A stretch of DNA of 64,000 nt. It comes from Coptis chinensis. Taxonomy: Eukaryota; Streptophyta; Magnoliopsida; Ranunculales; Ranunculaceae. Location: the NCBI GenBank assembly GCA_015680905.1, contig CM027383.1:87143001-87207000 (forward strand), written 5' to 3'. The position numbers were made by a program, and so were the translations under genes. This document shows, piece after piece, positions 1-10,162 of this stretch (positions are counted from its first letter, which is position 1; each line of letters starts with the position of its first letter). Under the pieces are notes generated by a model. The model did not search any database, was not told the origin of the DNA, and saw only the letters and a program-made list of their open reading frames with translations.

Positions 1-3
1 TCC

Positions 4-1075
4 GTGGCCCGCCCCCAAATACAAATACAGTTTTTCCCCTTATTCAGGCCGAGACAACAGAGGCACTTTGCCCAAATACCTTTTCAATTCTTAAAACGCC
101 TCCTCACATTTTGCGTCCACACGAAATTCGGTGTAATCCTTAACAACCTATACAATGGTCTACATTTATCGGATGATTTGGAGATGAACCTATTCAGCGC
201 CGCAACCCTTCCTGCCAGCTGCTGTACTTCCTTAACATTCTGTGGAGACGACATCTCCACCAACACCCTTATCTGTTCAGGGTTCGCCTCTATTCCCCTA
301 TGAGTAACGATATAACCCAGAAACTTTCCCGTGGTCACTCCGAATGTGCACTTCTCAAGGTTCAACTTCAAGTTGTATTTTCGAAGTATCCCGAAGGTCT
401 CCCTCAAACCCTCTATATGCTCCTCTTCCGACACACTCTTTTCTACCATGTCATCTATATAAATCTCGATCCCCTTCCTAATCTTGCTTTCAAACATTTT
501 CACCCACCCAAATCTCCCAAATGTTTCCCCGGCAAAATTCATCCTCATATAGCCCATACATCGCGAATCTTCTTTGATTGGCCATACATCGACCTGATGC
601 CCATCCATGAACGAAAATATCTTGAAACCCGCCGTCCTGTCCACCAACTCATCTACTCGCGGCATGGGATAACTGTCCTTTGGACACTCGAGGTTTATAT
701 CAATAAAATCAACGCACATCCGAACCTTGCATTCTTCTTTGGTACCGCGACTATGTTAGACAACCAGTCTGTGAACTCCACTTCTCGGATGATTCCCGCC
801 CCCTTCAACCTCGCAATTTCTTTGCGGATTCCCTCGGCATATTTAGGTCTAATGTCACATATCCTTTGCCTCATAGGTTTATCATCTTCCCTCATATGCA
901 AATGGTGACAAGCGAACTCAGGGTCTAACCCAGTAACATTCTTAATCGCCCAAGCGAAAACATCTTTATTCTCCGACAAGAACTGTACCAACTTATCCTT
1001 CCATTCTTCTGGCAAACTGGATCCTATCGACGTGAACTTCTCTTCTTCCCCCTTTCCAATATTTACCACTTCCAC
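4..1075 (-). pseudogene. Retrotransposon reverse transcriptase (decayed, runs off the window)
   Basis: Two overlapping frames carry RT. The 1075-695 block has the N-terminal words DVFAWAIKNVTGLDP and RLKGAGIIREVEF.DWLSNIVAVPKK. The 719-84 block continues with CVDFIDIN...DSYPMPRVDELVD, FMDGH (the motif normally FMDAYSG), the catalytic YIDDMV, and LNLEKCTFGV...GKFLGYIV. A frameshift near 700-720 joins them. The FMDGH to KMFESK stretch is unusually diverged, so the palm is damaged. The frame breaks again near 80 within the RT to RNase H linker. Confidence 0.85.
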
Positions 1076-1316
1076 CTCATCGAGAGTCTTCGGCCCCGCC
1101 GAGGATTCCGACTTCTCCTCTACCGAGGAACACTGTAATTGCTATGCCTGCCTTTTTCTAGACTTGGCAGTCTCCCCTTCCGGTCCGCTGATCAACCTCT
1201 TCATTGTTCCCCAATGGCTATTCTTGATAGTTACCTAATCACCATATACCTCATACATACCAGTAGGTCTGGGAAATAGTATCACCTGGTAGTATGTCGA
1301 TGGGACCGCTTTCATC

Positions 1317-1688
1317 TCATGAATCCACCGCCTCCATAAAATTGCGTTGTACTACAAATGAAGCTGAATCGACCACCATGAATCGAGTGAAAATCGTCAC
1401 CGGACCCATTATCACGGGCAATAAGAGCTCCCCCATGGGCTCGGTCATATTTCCATTGAATCCATACAAATTGGTTCGTGACGGTCTCAGCTGTTTGGGG
1501 TCGACCCACATTTTTTCCAAAGCACCTATGAATAGCAAATCCACTGCACTACCACAATCAATCAATACCCTTTTCACCATATAATTTCCCATTGCTACGA
1601 TAATGACCAGGGTATCCTCATGTGGCGAATCCACTGCACGGAGGTCTGCGCTACTAAATATGATTATGTCTTTTTTTGTCGCCGACAC
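1317..1688 (-). pseudogene. Retrotransposon aspartic protease domain
   Basis: The protein contains VKRVLIDCGSAVDLLF, the retropepsin active-site region. The usual D-[ST]-G triplet reads D-C-G, which is seen in several plant Tat-type proteases. Downstream GFNGNMTEPMGELLLPV and the FMVVD block match the flap and following strand. The domain sits between gag and RT as expected. It is separated from the RT block by out-of-frame sequence, so the polyprotein is broken. Confidence 0.75.
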
Positions 1689-3175
1689 ACATTTTTCCGC
1701 GGTGTACTTGTTCTCTCATTGATTTGCTGGATACTCGCGGTCCGCCTTATCTTGTCTTTGTGAGCGTTGTGGCTTAGAACATCCCCGCTGTAGATCACAT
1801 TAATGGTTCCCAATATCCTTTCCTGAGGCGGTACGCACTCCTCATTTTGGGCGCCTCCCACAAACTCCCTTAACATCCTTTTCTCCACCATCCTCTGAAT
1901 CAACCATTTCAATGCATAGCAGTCATTAGTATCATGATTCCATACCTGATGATACACGCAGAAATGTTTTTCTGGTAGCTCTATTGGTGTGCTTCATGGT
2001 CCCTCATACCCCGGAAGGTTATTAATTTGGGGCAAGATCTCGCTCACTGGTTTATTCAACGGTGTTTGTTTCGTCTCGCGGTATGGTTTCCTTTCCCTGT
2101 GTTTCCTTTGGGCGCCTTCCCAGCTCCCTTCTACCCGACCGCGATATCCCCTACTCTCTTTTTCAGATGTCTCAGTCCTTTGGTGTTCCCTTTCCCTCTC
2201 CAAAGACAACACTGCCTTCCCAGGTCTCCTAGACTCCTTGTGTATGGTATATTCATATCTTATGTATTTTTCCACCCGTGGATATAGCTCGTGTAAGTTC
2301 GCGATCTCATTATTTGCCACGGACTGGTGCACTCCTGTTCCCAGATGCAATTCCCTCTCGAATGCTATTACCGCCGTCCTCTCATCCAGATTTTCAACTT
2401 TCAGCATCTCCGCCTTGAACCGACACAGAAATTCCCTAATAAACTCCGCGGATCTCTGTCGCACATTGAATAAAGCCGCAATATCTACCACCCGCCTCTT
2501 CTGATGTATGAAATGATCTATGAATGCTTGCTCCAACTCTTGAAATTCTTTATGCTCCCCGCTGGCAATTTGTAATACCAGTCCGACGCTCTCCTTTCAG
2601 ACTAGCCGAGAACATCATACATCGCAGGCCGTCATACCTTGCCTCCTGCCACAAAGACATATGTTTTCGGAAATGATGGATGTGGTCCGTTGGATCTTCC
2701 TTGCCATCGTATCTCTTGAACTTAGGCTGAGTGAACCGCTTTGGGACCTCCGAAGTCCAAATGTCATCTTCCAGTGGGTTGCAGTTCAACCCAACACCAC
2801 CTGCTTGGCCGCTCCTCCGTAGCCCTTTGCTTACTGCCTGTTCGCCTCCCCGTTATTGTCTATCATTTCTTGGACTTGCTCCATTATCAAGCCTGCTACT
2901 GGGTTTTCAACAAGATTTGGCTGAGCCTCCTCGTCTTCAGATCCCTCATTCTCTTCTTCCCCAGTCTCTTCCTCCACCCTTTCGTTCTCTCTTCTCAGCT
3001 CGTTGTTCTCTTCTCTTAGTCTCTCAATCTCTTCCCGCATCAGTCGTGTTTCCTCTGCCTCTTGCTCCTCTCTTCGGTCTCCCTCTTCATCAATCACACC
3101 CTCCGGGGCCAGATCCAGCGCTGGATTCTGCACCGCCACCCTCCTAGGTCTGCATACTTTTCTCTTTGGTGCCAT
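1664..3175 (-). pseudogene. Retrotransposon gag (broken into several frames)
   Basis: The likely start is the ATG at 3175 (MAPKRKV), 20-40 bases inside the primer-binding site. The N-terminus has a basic patch, then a Glu-rich coiled-coil stretch (about residues 35-75). The next block (2789-2550) holds the gag core words RFTQPKFKRYDGKEDPTDH and a Trp/Met-rich segment. The third (2536-1994) has the RSAEFIREFLCRFKAEM helix and a basic tail. The last (to 1664) carries a CVYH...NHDT.DC pattern, the zinc-knuckle-like site of Tat gag proteins, then LREFVGG. Frameshifts near 2790, 2540 and 1960 separate the blocks, so no intact gag is made. Confidence 0.75.
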
Positions 3176-3194
3176 TATTTACTCGATTTTGTCT

Positions 3195-3214
3195 TCCCCA
3201 CAGACGGCGCCAAA
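3195..3214 (-). other. Primer-binding-like site
   Basis: On the minus strand TTTGGCGCCGTCTGTGGGGA follows the LTR end directly. TGGCGCC at this spot is typical of plant Ty3/gypsy primer-binding sites. The tRNA used is not assigned here. Confidence 0.55.
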
Positions 3215-3544
3215 TGTATGAACCTGATCTCGCTCAATTTCTTTAGCTTCCTCTTTTTCTTTTCTCTTTTCTCTTCCCTCTTAGACTTCTCACTCTCCTC
3301 CCTTTTCTCTCACAATGCGGCCTCCCATTTTTCATCTCTTTTCTTCTTCTTATATCTCTTTCCTCCCCATCTGGGTCCTCCACCTATCTCTTCATCTCGT
3401 GGTCACTCATCCCGCCGTACATATGCCACGTCGCAGTCTAGGGTTCCACGGTCAGGATCCCATGCGCCCCGAATTCCTTGGATATGTTGCTCCCCTTTCT
3501 GAGTCCAACTGTCTTGACCCACTTCTCTTTACCCGGTCACTACA
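3215..3544 (-). repeat. 5' LTR of the Tat-like element at the left end
   Basis: On the plus strand this 330-bp block starts TGTATGAACC and ends CACTACA, so in element orientation it runs TGTAGTG to GGTTCATACA, with short TGTA/TACA inverted termini. It is pyrimidine-rich on the plus strand. The block at 58156-58448 has the same two ends and similar internal wording, marking a related family. The inner edge is fixed by the primer-binding-like site that starts directly after it. The outer edge is fixed by the F-box homology beginning at 3545. Confidence 0.78.
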
Positions 3545-4005
3545 ATCGTTGTTATGGCACTATCTGCTGAAAAAGACAGTAGTACTACTATTTGATAGAA
3601 AAATGATAATGAATCATCATTTAAAGAACAAACGTCAATTTTAGAGGTGGCGTATGAAAACACTAATACACAGTCATCTTTACTAGCATCATAACCAAAT
3701 CCATAAACAGAAATACCAAAAAGGAAAGCCTGAATTTTCACAAACTTGTGTTCTCTTGTAATTGGATTCAACAAACATACTTTAGAGCATCTCTAGATGG
3801 TAGTATTACTTTCAAATTTGTCTTCACAATTTAGAATTTCACGAAAAACCATGGTGGAGGCAAATCTAGAGTTATCACCTGTCTAGCCGCATCCGTGGAT
3901 GCAAATTTGTGATTTTGGATGCGGATGCGACAATGGTAATGTTAATTTGGGGGGTTTTTTTTTAATTTGGGAATGTCGGTGGGGGTTTTTTGTTTTTGTT
4001 TGTTT

Positions 4006-4046
<41 letters not shown>

Positions 4047-4552
4047 TTGAGGCGATAGTGGTAATGTCGCATGGTAGACCCTACTCTAAATTTGCAACTT
4101 ATATTTGCCTCCACTTAGAGTTAGTCAAAATTTGAGAATATTTTCTTCAAATATCGGACTCAAACATGCAGGTGGTACTACCACCACCTAAAGATGCTCT
4201 TATTTATGTTCTTGATACAAACTACTCCATTACAACAACACACTACTTCCCATACCAAATTTTGTTCATCACCAAATATGTTTTCGATGATAGCCATATT
4301 TTCAAATGAATCACCATCCACACAATTTATCATATTTTTTTGCCTTAATTCCATCGAATTCAATGTTATTAGCTAAGATTTTAAAATCTTCTTTCTCAAT
4401 AGCTCTATTAAGGTGCATTTTGATAAAACTAGAATCCAAAGTGAGTTTCAACTTTCAACCATGTTTTGGAGACACACCTGAATCTTATGAGGGTTTTTGC
4501 AGAGTCTCGAGAGAATATCCATTATCACATCTTGGGTTAGAGAATATGTCAT
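3545..4552 (-). pseudogene. F-box protein pseudogene, copy 1 (truncated by LTR, split by MITE)
   Basis: The minus-strand ATG at 4552 starts an F-box-like N-terminus (MTYSLTQDVIMDILSRL). One frame change later come KTLIRFRCVSKTWLK and SSFIKMHLNRAIEK, then GVVCIKNINK, interrupted by the MITE. Beyond it follow VCLLNPITREHKFV and YGFGYDASKDDCVLV. The same words occur in copy 2 at 50259-51289 (LVCICDRSRVCLLNPSTREYKFV), so the two are paralogues of an F-box plus F-box-associated-domain protein, a substrate receptor of SCF ubiquitin ligases. The 3' half is lost where the LTR begins at 3544. Stops, frameshifts and two insertions make it a pseudogene. Confidence 0.75.
3785..4199. mobile_element. MITE, PIF/Harbinger (Tourist-like) type, TTA target duplication
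   Basis: The 415-bp insert has terminal inverted repeats: the left end reads GAGCATCTCTAGATGGTAGT, the right end on the minus strand reads GAGCATCTTTAGGTGGTGGT. It is flanked by TTA at 3782-3784 and 4200-4202, the target duplication preferred by PIF/Harbinger elements. It carries no coding capacity and has a run of about 37 T at 4007-4043. Removing the element plus one TTA joins the two F-box segments in frame, and the joined wording matches copy 2. Confidence 0.8.
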
Positions 4553-4649
4553 TATTGGTTTTCTTCTTGGGGTTTAAAGTTTTACAACTTTCCACAAATC
4601 CACAGTGTATATATATCGAGTATGCACCCCTACAGTCAAATAGGCATAT

Positions 4650-4725
4650 TCACATGCTTCACCAGTTTACAAAACTATCGAAATGCTTTTCCCACGAGAT
4701 CAAAAGCATACAAAGATGGGGTCGT
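4650..4725 (-). pseudogene. Short F-box-associated-domain remnant
   Basis: The plus-strand text ATCGAAATGCTTTTCCCACG followed by AGATCAAAAGCAT closely parallels 50668-50705 of F-box copy 2 (encoding HAFDVEGKAFRQF on the minus strand). It lies 5' of copy 1, where this part of the gene does not belong. It is therefore a scrap of a third copy, or a rearranged piece of copy 1. Confidence 0.45.
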
Positions 4726-4774
4726 CAATCCGTGAAGGTTATATTCTGTAGAGAAAAAGACATTTTTCTCTCTA

Positions 4775-5161
4775 TGTTGTTAAGGGCGTGCCCGCGCTCT
4801 ATGTATGCCTGGACAAGGCGCGCGGCGCGCTCATGCCTTTGGCAACTTCCAGTACTTTAGGCGCCCCCGCTCCACCGTTTTTCAGTACAAATTCAACTGT
4901 TTTCAGAAGTTTTCAGAAACAGTATAAATATAAGTTTTTTTCTGTAAAAACTTAACCTAAACCAAAACCAAGAAAGAGAGATATTAGAAAAGAGCAATTC
5001 TTAGTGAGTTGAGTGTTCATTCTTTGTGAGTGAATTGAGAGATCTTGTAATCTGTTAACTCTGAACATCAAGTAAAACTTGGAACTCGCAGTGTGGACAT
5101 AGGCAAATTGCCGAACCATGATATATATATATATTTGTCTAATAGTTTGTTCTCCTTGACA
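4775..5161 (+). repeat. Copia-like LTR remnant
   Basis: The block starts near TGTTAAGGGCGTGCCC. It has a TATA-like CAGTATAAATATAAG near 4920 and ends with the GTGTGGACATAGGCAAATTG / CCGAACCA wording typical of plant Ty1/copia LTR ends. No internal copia coding sequence is adjacent and I see no clear target duplication, so the edges are approximate. It may be a solo LTR or a truncated copy. Confidence 0.5.
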
Positions 5162-5513
5162 TTAATTAGTTTTTTAGCCCGTTCAACGAACGGGGATCGT
5201 TTTCAGGAACTATTATGTGCTAATTTTTTTTAACTATATAATATTGTAGTGTTTAAAATTTTGATGTCAACACTAATACTATAACCTAGTATTATTAAAA
5301 GAATTTTTTTTTTCAGGAACTACTATGTGCTAAAAAATTTAAACAAATATAATTAATTTGATTTATGACAAAAAATTATGGAAAAACAGATAGTTTTATT
5401 ATGAAAATTATTAGTAACTATGTAGAGCTATGACATATGAATATTATATTTATCACTCATCTAAATTTTTTTGTTAAAATAAGCAAGTAAACTACCTTCA
5501 CAGGTAAGGATTG
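5162..5513. other. Intergenic AT-rich sequence with a short direct repeat
   Basis: No gene is seen. TTTTCAGGAACTATTATGTGC (one base changed) occurs near 5200 and again near 5311, suggesting a local duplication of about 110 bp. Confidence 0.4.
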
Positions 5514-8306
5514 TGTCACAGCCCGAATTTCTAAACAATTACAAAGTGAATATTTGAAATATAAATATCTCAAACATCGCTATGTTCAATTGTCTAAAAA
5601 CCCAGGCTATGACGGGGTGGATAAAACACATGTCAAAACCGAAAACCCACATCATAAAAGAATCAACTTAACAACAATAATCTCCAAAATGTCTCAACCA
5701 TCACCTTATTAAAAGACTATCTTCCATCCCAATAAAACATCAAACAAACTCTAAGAATAAAAGTCTTCAATATCGCATTCTCATGTCATATGAATATGAA
5801 ACTACGTTATTACATACTTCCAATAAGAATCGGATCTAATAAAAAAAACTAACGGATTGCTCCGGGAAGAATCCAAATCACACGCCGTGGTTCCACTGCC
5901 TTCCACCTATGTTCCCAAGAACACACCCACGTTGCCAAAACAAAGCAAACATGGGTCAACAAAATGGAATTTGTTGGTATGAGTAGACTAACAACATAAA
6001 TTCATTTCCAAACTTTAATTATCCAACCAACACTTTATATGTACCCGTATCTTAATCATTCTTAGCTTGGAAGACAGGTAGTTCCGTCATTTCAATTTGC
6101 ATAGTTTCTTCCCAAGCAAGACTTCCATTATAATAACTCATTTTAATAACTAAGTAATTGAATTAAAACTTATCGATATCCACTTCTGTATAAGGGTAGG
6201 ACCGCGTCCCTGCACAAAATATTATGAAGTCCTGCCCTCCTACAAATGGAAGTTAGAAGTTTCTAAATAAACATATGTAGATATCATATCAGTATTCAAA
6301 TGTAAGTCCAAGCACACCCGTACAATCAAATAAATTTCTCTTATTAATTAATCGATTACTTTTCTTATACACCCACCCTTTAGTACCTACTCCACGATTT
6401 GCACTTTATACATTTGCCAAATCATACATTCATGTGTGCCTCTCTCCCACCGAATACCACAATATCATAGCCATCTCTGGGCTTTCATACACATATTTCA
6501 CAACCTCTTTGGGAATAAAACTCAGGTCATTCATGGCACATTCAATGAATACCTTAGGTCATTCCCGCCACATTCAAAGAATACCTATCATATCACTAAC
6601 GGGCTATTCATGGCACATTCAATGAATACCCTGGGTCATTCCCGCCACATTCAAGGAATACCTAACCTTACATTCCCATACACTCAAGGAATACAACTAA
6701 CCCACAAGGCGAATACCTTAGTTCCTCTCTAGGGCAGTCCAAACAATCTGGTCATTCATGGCACATTCAATGAATACTCGGGTCATTCATGGCACATTCA
6801 ATGAATACCCATTTATAACACTAACGGGCCATTTATGGAACATTCAATAAATGTCCACCTAGCATATGACATCATCAGTCACAAAAACTCATTTCCAAAA
6901 CTTGAGGCGTGGAGAGTTCTAAAAGGGTGCGGTAAATTTGTTTACGCATTATTGAATTTTATTGCATATATTATTTCAGAGAACGGATGAGTATTTGGTT
7001 TCATGTATTATTGTTTACGCGTTATTAATTAGATTGATGTCTAAGTGTCATAGCGTTGTATCTCATAAAAGACTGAAATATCACATAGTAGTTAATACAC
7101 GTACACACGTATATATATAAATGTCTTAGCCTAAAGCCAAACATACTAATAACCCTAAACCTATCCTAATATACCAAATCATAATCCGAGTTAAAAGTCA
7201 AACTTGGTCAACTAGTCAAAGTTAACCTGCCAAGGGTCAACCGCAGTCAACCAGTCCTAAAGTCAATCTAATCAAAACCCAAAGACTAAGGTCCAAAGTC
7301 TAAAACTTAAGCCCATAAGTGAAATCTGAAATTAAAACACTTAAGCCCACATATTGAGTTCGGCCCAAGCCTAACAAAGAGAAATGAACAGGATCACCTC
7401 TGTCCCTTCTTCTTCCTCTACTGTGCACCTCCACCACCGATCCACCACCACAAACCACCAACCTAACTCCACTATAAACCCCATGGTTTCACTCCTCACA
7501 AAAAACCCAATCTTTCTATACAATAAACTTTCAATTCCCTCGCCCTTCAAAATTGCGATATTGACACCATTAATGGCTGTTCAAAGCTTCACAACGCTCA
7601 TACAACAATTCCACCACTACCAATCATTCCCCGACAACCCACAAAACCCATATAGATCATCTCATTACCCCAAAACACTTCCAACCACCAACCAAATCCT
7701 AAAGACCAGCAGTAACAATAAAACCAAACCCTAGTACTAGAAATTCTATGTGAGTCAAATTAAACAATGAATTGGGTATTTACTAATACACATACTCATC
7801 ATCATCACAGCATAACAATCAGGAAAATAAGATTTTCGTCAGAATTTTATATAACTGCAGTACTTCAAAATTTCTATGAAAGCCGGCCACCATTAACAGA
7901 GTTACAATATATCAAATAAGGAAATCACTATAACAGACATGATTAGTAGTCAACAAAAATTTAAAAAGGACATGTTCAAACTACTCACTGTTTGTAAATC
8001 GAACAGCTAGATTTCCGAAAGCGAAAAAAAACCCCAAAAGAACGAAGTCGACTGTCGTGTGAAAATGACAATCTTCCTAGTTCGAAACCTTTTCTTTTTA
8101 TTCTCAAACAACAACCACTCACTGATGCTACTCTCCCTTCCGTCTCTTATTTTTTTTGTGTATAACTCTCTCTGTTTCCCCAAAAACTCTACATGAGAAT
8201 CTCCTTTTTATTTTTAAAAACCCCCACCAAAAAACAAGAATGAAAGTTATTTATTTACCTACGGGGCTTTTATTCTTAACTAATAGTTATCATATTTTGT
8301 TTTACC

Positions 8307-8337
<31 letters not shown>

Positions 8338-8372
8338 CTATGAAAAATAAAAGAAATAGACGGGGTGTTATA
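5514..8372. mobile_element. Solo LTR 1, Ty3/gypsy type, 2.86 kb, TSD GATTG
   Basis: The left end is TGTCACAGCCCGAATTTC and the right end GACGGGGTGTTATA, an imperfect inverted pair of the TGTAACACCC...GGGTGTTACA type. Flanking 5-mers are identical: GATTG at 5509-5513 and at 8373-8377. There is no PBS, PPT or pol inside. Inside are a tandem array around 6525-6850 built on CATTCATGGCACATTCAATG, a run of GTCAA words near 7190-7260, and a (TTA)n stretch near 8310-8338. The ends and length suggest a long-LTR chromovirus such as Tekay/Del, which is an inference. Confidence 0.8.
6525..6850. repeat. Tandem subrepeats inside solo LTR 1
   Basis: GGTCATTCATGGCACATTCA followed by ATGAATACC recurs at least four times with variants such as CATTCCCGCCACATTCAAGG. 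Units are of unequal length (about 20-80 bp). Confidence 0.65.
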
Positions 8373-10162
8373 GATTGCCTGTGCTATGAGTTTCTCTTCC
8401 TCGATAATGATCTAAGATATGCAGAGATTTCTCTTACTCAATAGTGGCTAAGTCAAGAAAGTATGATCAATGATCTTTTACTAATCTTAGTGTCTTTTTC
8501 ATCTCTAATCTCATCCGTAGTTCAAGAAAAAGTTTGACCTACCCGCTAATAATTAGTATAATTAGATAATTCTCTCCTTAATTTCACAAAGAATTGAGTG
8601 GTTTTTGTATCCACTTTTTAATAGATGCGTTTATATTATTATTATTTTATTATTTTAAATGTGGTTCTTATACAAATGTGTACTTAACTCATAAGCCCAT
8701 TTGATAATATGTAATACGCACTAAATTGATGCATACAGTCCAATTTTATCGCTTTAGGCCCATAGTGCACTTCTTAGGGCTATAGTGCATCTTAGACATA
8801 GCCCATAATAAAGTCTGTTAACCAATTTAATTGTGGTTGGGTTATTTTTTTTAACGAAAATGTTTCCTTGATCAGAGTATTATTTATTAATTACTTTTTG
8901 TTGATGTATAAACTTGCACTTGTTATGACTTTTGACACATCAGTAGATTTAAATAGTAGGTTAAAATATTAAATAAGTGGACGATGTAACATTACTGGTT
9001 TGAAAATAAGACACATTGTAAACACTTTTTAGTTTTTATGAGCTTTCAAATGGGCTATGTTATTTTGGTTTGGCCTTTGGTTATTTTCATTTTTCGTTTA
9101 TTCGGTTTATTTAGTTTTTTTTCATTTGTCATTGGAAGACCACGTGAACTGAGATTTAATTGTTCAAACACAAAAAAAGAGAAAGTTATGACTTCTGAAG
9201 TTTGTTTCGGTGAAAGTGTATAAGTTATTCCCTCATTGTTCCTTGCACATTCAGCCACAAACCCATTTCCCCTAAACTCATAGTCTCGCTCTCTGCTTTT
9301 GTTTCATATTCATTTTTTTTTTACTTATCTACTACCATAGACGCCATGGATGGGTAAGTTGTTTTAGTCAAATATTGTTTTAGTCCAATTGTTTAAGATA
9401 CTTAAGAGATAAAATAGGGTGAGTTGTACATGTGCATGTGTTGGGGACTTGGGTGTTCTCTTTCTCCTAATTTATGTTTTGGTTGAATTGAATATTTTAT
9501 ATTTGATTTGACAGGTTATTTAGTTGTAAATAAACCTGCATTAAGAGTAATATTTCAGAGTATGGATTGGGAAGACAACTGTGTGGTTTTGCAAACATAG
9601 AAATGGATAGCAAAGTCCAATGCTTGCTGAAGCACATATGGTAGTTATGGATATTGTTAAGAAATACTAACTGCTGTTTTGTTAGTTTTAGAAAGTTGGT
9701 GTTAGTTTTTATGTTTTTGGAGGGCACTATATTATGTTTTGAAATGTAATATGTCTTGATACTTTGCAAATTTGAAAAAAGCTTATACCATGGCATATGC
9801 TTATATTATTGGATATAACTTGGCTACTGGTAAAGTATATGGAAAATGGTTTGCTCATGATCTTTGAAGACGAAACAGATAAAGGAACACTATTCTTGAT
9901 CTTTAGGCATTCCATTAGGCCCACATATATTTCTAAATATGGGTTTTTTTAGTTATTGGGAGATGATGTTCGAAATCGTCAAGTACCCGCCGTTTGACCC
10001 ACTTAACTACTCGTTATAAGAGTTCATTTTTCATTGCTTCCACCACTAAATTTGGGTTAATATCCATCTGTTTTTAGGTTCATTCGTTTCAGGCATGAAC
10101 TTCAATGAAATCAGAAAACTTTTTTTGTAATGCTACAGTTCGAATAACACATTAACTATGAA
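8373..10162. other. No recognisable gene
   Basis: AT-rich sequence. The short open frames near 9038-9258 and 9497-9924 show no known motif. TGAACTTCAATGAAATCAGA occurs at about 10096 and again at about 10159, next to the LINE start. Confidence 0.5.

Larger units (their letters stand above)
1..3544 (-). mobile_element. Ty3/gypsy LTR retrotransposon, Tat-like, 5' half (5' LTR, gag, protease, RT)
   Basis: Read on the minus strand the order is 5' LTR (3544-3215), primer-binding-like site, gag, aspartic protease and reverse transcriptase, then the element leaves the window during the RT to RNase H linker. Gag, protease and RT lie in several frames broken by stops, so the copy is defective. The RT motif YIDDM with the following LRETF and FLGYIV blocks resembles the Tat lineage of plant Ty3/gypsy elements. 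The lineage is inferred by eye, not by a tree. RNase H, integrase and the 3' LTR lie outside the window. The LTR abuts an F-box pseudogene at 3545, so the element inserted into that gene. Confidence 0.88.

Noticed and set aside
300..908. 202-codon plus-strand frame
   Set aside because: It is a shadow of the reverse transcriptase on the minus strand.
4306..4860. 184-codon plus-strand frame
   Set aside because: It is antisense to the F-box pseudogene and runs into the copia-like LTR. The F-box homology is on the minus strand.
7384..7734. 116-codon frame in solo LTR 1
   Set aside because: Low-complexity Thr/Pro/Asn text inside an LTR with no homology.
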